Position numbers and translations under genes: made by a program | The notes under the pieces: generated by a model | What the model saw: the letters and a program-made list of their open reading frames with translations, nothing else | What the model was told of the DNA's origin: nothing | The model's database searches: none | NCBI GenBank assembly: GCA_018389105.1 | Contig: JACATO010002451.1 | Coordinates: forward strand, 3,860,501-3,924,500 | Direction: 5' to 3' | Length of the DNA stretch: 64,000 bases | Origin: Nautilus pompilius | Taxonomy: Eukaryota > Mollusca > Cephalopoda > Nautilida > Nautilidae | Shown: piece after piece, positions 58,270 to 64,000 of the stretch | Layout: every line of letters begins with the position of its first letter | Position numbering within the stretch: the first letter of the stretch is position 1

Positions 58270-60042
58270 CTTGTAGGGATGCGCCAGAAAGTTAAATTGG
58301 CTGGATATCCAGCTGATGATGCCAGAGAAAAGTCTCAAACGAAAGCAATAAAAGCAACAAAAAAAAATGCAAATATCCAAATTACACTGAGTCACTACAT
58401 TGGTAGACAAGATTAACATAAAGCTGAATGTACAATGTGTGAAGGAAGTTCTTCAGCGAAGTATATTATGAGATAAAACCCCTAAAACGTATTCTATCAA
58501 ACCACTCTGGAATCATTTAAACGCCTAAGAATACATAAAATGCCTCAAAACTCTTCCAGGGAGAAATAGGTAGATGAGTCAAAAGTCCAAACCACATCAC
58601 ACCACCATATTCTCAATCTATCATTGAGGCCACAATTGAACACAGTGAATTGTGGGGCACAAAAGACCCCAGCTCTAGAGCTATAACAGCTAAAATATAT
58701 AAGTAAAGGAAATCTATGTTAGGGAAGCTAGCATTAGTAGTTGACCTTTTTAAAATCCATTATTTAAAACTATAGCTCTGCAACAACAAATTAAAATACC
58801 CCCATTATCGTGAACCCTTTTTTCTTAACCGTGATATGTTAAATGCCTGTAAATTTCGAGTCATCATAAAACTTTGTTTTTTAGTAAAATTTGAAGGAAA
58901 ACTGAACATTTCTTTAAATATGGATAAAAATGGTCGGCCACTACTCAGTGGATCAGTACCTGTCTAATTGCCCTATATTACTAACTGATTGTTAATTAAA
59001 TAATTAAGCTTATCTATATGCGCTAATGTCTCCCAGGCCTAATGATGATTTAGTAAAGTCAGATTAAAACAATTTTGAAATTAGTAATGTATCCTATGTT
59101 CTACTTTCAGTTAAATTTACTTTGAATATAATGAATGTAAACAAACACTTGTTGTTTAAATGAATTTGCTTTTCCAATTTTATTTAATTCTATATAGTTT
59201 TGCGGTTACATCAATAATTATTGATGCAACTGGTTTACAATAATAACCATATTATCAATGAAATTAAAGATACAATAAAAAAGAATGTAAAAACTCAATT
59301 GAAAAATGAAATAAACTAATTTGTAATCTGTATTATATAATTTCATGTAATTTTTTAACTAAAAAAGATGCCTATAGAATAAACATTTTAATTTAATTTT
59401 ATGTATTAAATGAATACAAATAAGTTTAATTTCAGTTAAAAAATAATTCTTCATTTGCATCTTCTAGTATAAGCACATCAGAATTTTAAAAACGAGATGG
59501 CTGAATATTTAAATTAAATATTTACAAAATTATAAATATTAATAATCCTATTAACATTAGTGAACGTGTTAACAAAACAGGTAGATGATTTATTACAACA
59601 GATTTTGTTTAAAATTGAATTCTGGAATAATCAGGTTATTATTTTTAATTTTAAAAAAAATTAACAATGTTAATCTGATTTCAAATGCTGAAGTCAGAGT
59701 TGATACTCACTTAATACATTAAAATCTAACTTATTACTGGGTGGTATATTAATAAATGGAAATGTAAGATAGCAAGTTCAAGTAAAAAGCTTATAATAAC
59801 ATTTTACTCTGAAAATAAATATTTAAAATTTATATAAAACAGATCTGAATTTTTAGATTAAATTGTTGGTTCAGAATTAAAAGTTTTAAACAATACAAAA
59901 AAATAAATAAAGAATGTACTTTACGCAAGATAGCTATGAATTTTGTATGTATGAAAAGTTATATTTTTATACTGATACTACATATTTAATATTGGATTTA
60001 ACTTATCAAATAGGAAAATTGTAAATATCGCAAATCTGACTG
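58270..60042. other. Very AT-rich intergenic stretch
   Basis: Strongly AT-rich (notably 59,100-60,000), with no ORF above 60 codons and no inverted repeats or tRNA-like features that I could see. Confidence 0.5.
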
Positions 60043-60996
60043 TTAGGTCGTTACGAAAGTTCAGTCGGTTTTTATATTATGTTCATTTGGGGTTCATATT
60101 TTGCAAGCTTGTCAATGTCTATGCAGATAAGCTATATATCAGTTTGTAGCGTGTGCTTTGGCATACATTATGCACAACCTACCCTTTTGAAAATCATAAA
60201 ATGGATAATTGTTTCAGGGTTCTGGGTGGGGCAGGATAGAGCCATTTTGCTTCATGAATTCAAAGTGGGGGCCACAAAACAAGGGAGGCAACTCGTAACA
60301 TTAAGCAAGCATGGAGTGAGGAGACAGCAGATGAGTGAACAGTACAACGATCTGCAGAGTTTCGATCAGGAGATGTGAGCCTCGAAGACAAGGAACGTAG
60401 CGGACGTCCTTCCAACTGTGATAACAACCGTCTGAAAGCCTCAGTTGAAGCCGATCCAAGAAAAACAGTGCGAGAAATTGCTGGAGAGCTGGACGTGAGC
60501 ACTGCAACTGTTTCCCGGCATCTCGACACAATCGGCCAGGTGGAAAAGCTTGACAGGTGGGTGCCTCACGAGTTGAATGAACAGCAAAATCGTCGATTGG
60601 AGATCTGCTCTTCGCTTGTCATAAGAAACAAAAATCTGATGAAACCATCACAGCCGAAAGGTGCTGTCATGAATCAATCGTTCATCGGAAACTCTCCCAC
60701 AGCTGGCATTGGTAAATCGAAGAGGCCCAATCCTGCTCCACGAAAGTGCTCGTCCTCATGTTGTAAAAGTGACTCTTCAGAAACTGAACAGGTTGGGGCA
60801 CCAAGTTCTCCCTCTCCCAGCCCATTCACCAAGCAGCAGCTGCAAAAAACGGTATAAATGAGCTTGTAACTTTTTGGCAGAAGTGTATTGATTGTAATGG
60901 AACTAACTTTGATTAATTAACTTCACGTTCAGCAACGACACGAAGTCTTATTGTTGCGGTAAAAAAAACAACAACAAAACGTTTGTAACAACCTAA
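60043..60996 (+). mobile_element. mariner element, internally deleted, about 954 bp
   Basis: TTAGGTCGTTACGAAAGTT at the left and the reverse complement of AACGTTTGTAACAACCTAA (read around 60,978-60,996) form inverted repeats. TA follows the right end but the left flank is TG, so the target duplication is not perfect. Inside, in order, are RPSNCDNNRLKASVEADPRK (HTH region), RRLEICSSLVIRNKN, then in another frame ARPHVVKVTLQKLNRLGHQV and KNGINELVTFWQKCIDCNG near the C-terminus. The segment with the first catalytic Asp is deleted. Confidence 0.75.
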
Positions 60997-61654
60997 TACT
61001 AATAATGACGCAACAACTAAAAGGTACGTTGATGATTTAAAGTTTTATGTGATTATTAATATTCTTAAAAAATCCAAAGTGTCTAACTGGTTACTATTGC
61101 TGCTAATAAGCATTATATACTTAATGAAGTAATCAGAGTTTCTTTCACAGAGAGCATGACTTCTGGTAAAATAACTAATCTAGGTGATTAAACTAAAAAC
61201 AATGATGCAGTAACTAAGAACTATGCTAATGAGAATAAAAAGATTTTGTCAAAAAACACTCAGCAAGTAGTAAAAATATAAACAGTAAATGAATTACAGA
61301 TTTGTTTGCAACATCTAGATCGGAAACTTTGAGCAAAATATATACTCATTTTTTCTTAACTAATCAACTGGAGATGTAAATATTTGGGTTTTTTTTCTCT
61401 TTAATATAAATCAAACTTCCAGAGCTACAAGAAGCTCTACACAGCTGTGAACGTCCTATTTACTCAAGTAAGAACAAGTTTCCACAGAGTTATAGTATAT
61501 ATATTTAACACTTCACCGATTGTTTTACTTCCCGATATCGGCTTAACTCGCCCCCTAATCTACTGAGTAGGCTTCCGTAATGCTACATCTTTTCCTTTTA
61601 TTTTTACATAGAAAGTCATCCCTGACTCTCTGCATGCCGTATCCATCAGATGAC

Positions 61655-61835
61655 GAAGCTTTTTGGAAACAATCCACTCAGATTGGTAGCTTTCCATAGG
61701 AACAACCCAACCGCTAAGTCTTTCAAGGGAAACAACTCTTCGCCCGCAATTCGTCGTCTGTGTCGATTGCTAAAGAGAAGACAAAGTAACGTAGCAACAC
61801 CACATCTATTATCCAATCTCCAGATCAAAGCACCA
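61655..61835 (-). pseudogene. Fragment of a third methyltransferase copy (exon 3)
   Basis: The plus strand around 61,680-61,815 matches 62,325-62,465 closely (both contain AAGGGAAACAACTCTTCGC). It therefore corresponds to the minus-strand segment coding for SLVKLGGWVVA..YEET in the better copy. Here the frame is broken and only about 170 bases survive. It lies directly 3' of the second copy, same strand. Confidence 0.65.
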
Positions 61836-62109
61836 GGCAGCAACAGAAGAAGGAATTTATGGCGCAAGTAAGTTTCTGTTTTGAGGGGGCCTAGTTTGTG
61901 TGGCGAATAATGATGAGAAAACTTTAGGATAATTAATAATATTTTCGATCGAGAAATTTTAATTTATGGTAAGAAGCATTTATACAGCAACCTGAAGCAG
62001 TTGGCGATGTGACATCTATCTCCCCAAGCGATGCACCCACGCCCACAAGTTGATGAAGCACCAGTTAATCCAGTACGTCTCTTATCTGGTTTTATCCTCG
62101 TTTGCAACT

Positions 62110-63063
62110 GAAAAGTTAAAGATTATACGTATATAGTTCGGAAACATTGTAAACTTCGGTTGTACAGCTGATGACTAGCCTCTGACAACTTCCTACTACC
62201 TTCAGTTTCATTTAGAATTAGCTGTAAACCACGAGGGTTTACTCCACAAATATCTATTCCGGATTCCTGCCAGGCTTTTCGCATGTCATCCAACAGAAAT
62301 AAGCCGTCTGGAAAACATTCCGCCAAATTGGTAGCGAGTTTCTTCATAAGTATCCACAGCAACAACCCAGCCACCAAGTTTCACAAGGGAAACAACTCTT
62401 CGCACAATTCTCCGGTAGTCGTCGATGTCGGTTGTGGCAGATTTCAGACAAAATAACGTAACAACAGCATCGACCGGTTTGAGAACGGAAGGGGCCAAGG
62501 GATGGTCCTGTCTGACGTCACAATACAGAACGGCTCTCACCTTCTGTCGTATCTCTTCTTCCATCTCGGCCATTGTCCTTCTGTAAGAATACACAGAGGG
62601 ATATACTGAATATTTTAAGTATATTCAGTTGATAAATATTATTTACTAATTATGGAATATTAAAGGTAACCAACCTATTAAATTTGCTTTCACTGTTAGG
62701 GAAAAGGTAAAATTAGTTAATTGATAACTAGAACCTTTCGTGGGTAGTCAGTCTGTTCGTTACGACGACACAAAATCGACAGGTGTGTTAAATTTACCTG
62801 GTGGAGATAAAAGGTTACAAACGAGGTGCGGAGCCAAAATAATAACTGGTATAAAAACCTATGATTCTCCAGTTGAGCCACTTCGTCAAACGTGGTAGAG
62901 AAATCGTGGTCCAGAGTTCCATTCCACCATTTTGCTAGAACCTCTCTGTTCTCCTTCACCAGGTCGCTCAAGTAGATGTTTGTAAAACACGGAGCGGCGC
63001 TGATGGCGCTATAGACGGTCGGTCCTGTGCCCACATCCAGCAGAGTTTCCCCGTTAATATTTC
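62110..63063 (-). pseudogene. Second NNMT/PNMT-like methyltransferase copy, frameshifted
   Basis: Exon 2 (62,859-63,063, 205 bp) encodes LLDVGTGPTVYSAISAAP and SDLVKENREVLAKWWNG. Exon 3 starts at 62,580 with TMAEMEEEIRQKVRAVLYC and VVTLFCLKSATTDIDDYRRI. After YEETRYQFGG it is two bases shorter than the plus-strand copy, so the frame ends at about 62,286. LLDDMRKAWQESGIDI continues in another frame, and the last 25-30 residues are unrelated. Exon 1 is not visible and may lie right of the window. It could be a pseudogene or make a C-terminally altered protein. Confidence 0.75.
62859..63063 (-). CDS. Exon 2 of second methyltransferase copy
   Basis: 205 bp, same length and phases as exon 2 of the plus-strand gene, acceptor ACCGTGTAG|GA, donor CATAG|GTTTTT. 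The intron bases before the acceptor (TTTTGTTACCGTGTAG) are also identical in both copies, which points to a segmental duplication rather than retroposition. Confidence 0.8.
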
Positions 63064-63836
63064 CTACACGGTAACAAAAATTAGTAAAGTTGAACAAATT
63101 CTCAGAAACCCTGAGTCAGACGAGTTTAATAGTAGCTATACTTTTTAAACGCAAAAAAATCGAACATTATTAAAATATTAATTATTACAATTTTTTGCTT
63201 TAAATAAGCGAATTTTTAAAATATATACATTAAAGGATTACAAATTAAATAAATTATAAAGAAACAATAAAGGTGGCTTTAATAAAATTGATTGTCCACT
63301 GCTAAAATTGCACAAAGGGTTTCCATATGAGATTGAATACGTAAACCACTAACAAACATATCTACAGCGGGACTGCTAAGTTTCCATATTCAGTTTTAAA
63401 TAAGAATTCCTCTTAGACAATACAGAAAACAAAAACCAGAAAGGCATATTCCACTCGGGACATTGTCTTGCCTTATGCACGTATATTTTCGTAAAACTTA
63501 TCTACAAAATTCATTCAGCATTAGTTTCGGAGGTTTAAACCTCCCAGGTTCCGTTTCCGATAACCAGCCTCCATTTTGTAGAAACCCAAGATGCCTGGAG
63601 GAAAACCGCGAACAGCTGATACAGGAGACAGAGATAAAATTATGCTGTGGGGCATCGCCAGGTCTGAACCGTACTCACCTGCACGCCTGATTCTCCACGG
63701 TTTGACTTATATGGCATTCAAATATTTTTAGACTTTATTCGTGCAACAATATGATGGAATAATGCAGATGACGTAAATATATGGCAGTTTGGTAACGTAA
63801 GGAATTTACATTATATGTAATTATTAACAAACCTTT

Positions 63837-63840
<4 letters not shown>

Positions 63841-63878
<38 letters not shown>

Positions 63879-64000
63879 ACATCTCCATCTCTCTCTCTCT
63901 CATTCTCATATCTCTCCCTCTCTCTCATATCTCTCTCTCTCTCATTCTCATATCTCTCCTCCCTCTCTCTCATATATCTCTCTCTCTCATTCTCATATCT
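63841..64000 (+). repeat. (CT)n microsatellite with an embedded higher-order repeat, continues past window
   Basis: Sixteen or so CT units are followed by repeated CATTCTCATATCT blocks separated by CT runs. The period is roughly 45-55 bases. It reaches the right edge of the window. Confidence 0.92.

Noticed and set aside
1..64000. CRISPR arrays, operons, bacterial genes or rRNA genes
   Set aside because: The window is spliced, transposon-rich animal DNA; no regularly spaced direct repeats or rRNA-like blocks were found.

Overview
The window is animal nuclear DNA: AT-rich, with long introns, GT-AG exons of 56-824 bp, tRNA-derived SINEs and many decayed hAT, mariner, pogo/Tigger and piggyBac elements. 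The exon sequences and SINE style suggest a lophotrochozoan, probably a mollusc and perhaps a gastropod. This is inference; no ribosomal or mitochondrial marker is present.

Region 1 (1 to about 34,040, minus strand) is most of one gene, TRAPPC9 (NIBP/Trs120), a TRAPP II vesicle-tethering subunit. I traced a likely 5'UTR exon at about 34,040-33,891, the start codon at 27,635, and 20 coding exons down to 250. Reading phase is continuous through the first 19. One short exon (or the exact end of exon 20) between 4,801 and 351 is unresolved, and the last exon(s) lie beyond the left edge. Introns hold an intact-ended 2.2-kb hAT transposon (28,585-30,800, 8-bp target duplication), an older hAT relic (2.1-4.1 kb), a piggyBac relic (6.6-7.8 kb), a pogo/CENP-B HTH relic (11.1-11.4 kb), a pogo MITE (796-1,002) and four SINE copies. 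A G-rich 34-bp minisatellite with telomere-like motifs lies just inside the first intron.

Region 2 (34-46.6 kb) has no convincing host coding gene. It holds CpG-rich promoter-like DNA (34.5-35.6 and 40.3-40.8 kb), relics of three hAT transposases (one ZMYM1/DUF4371-type, two ZBED5/SCAND3-type), an 82-bp hAT-like mini-element, a possible Ty3/gypsy reverse-transcriptase scrap and a Tigger C-terminal scrap.

Region 3 (46.6-64 kb) is a small family of NNMT/PNMT/INMT-like SAM-dependent methyltransferases. The plus-strand copy (exons 47,873-47,990, 50,470-50,674, 52,253-52,676; 248 aa) is open throughout. A second copy on the minus strand (63,063 to about 62,110) is frameshifted, a third exon-3 scrap lies at about 61.66-61.83 kb, and a duplicated 5' flank with an exon-1 remnant lies at 54.75-55.6 kb. 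A complete mariner (50,862-52,183) sits in intron 2 of the intact copy. A 492-bp mini-mariner with about 124-bp terminal inverted repeats ends 93 bp before its start codon, and the duplicated flank preserves the matching empty insertion site.
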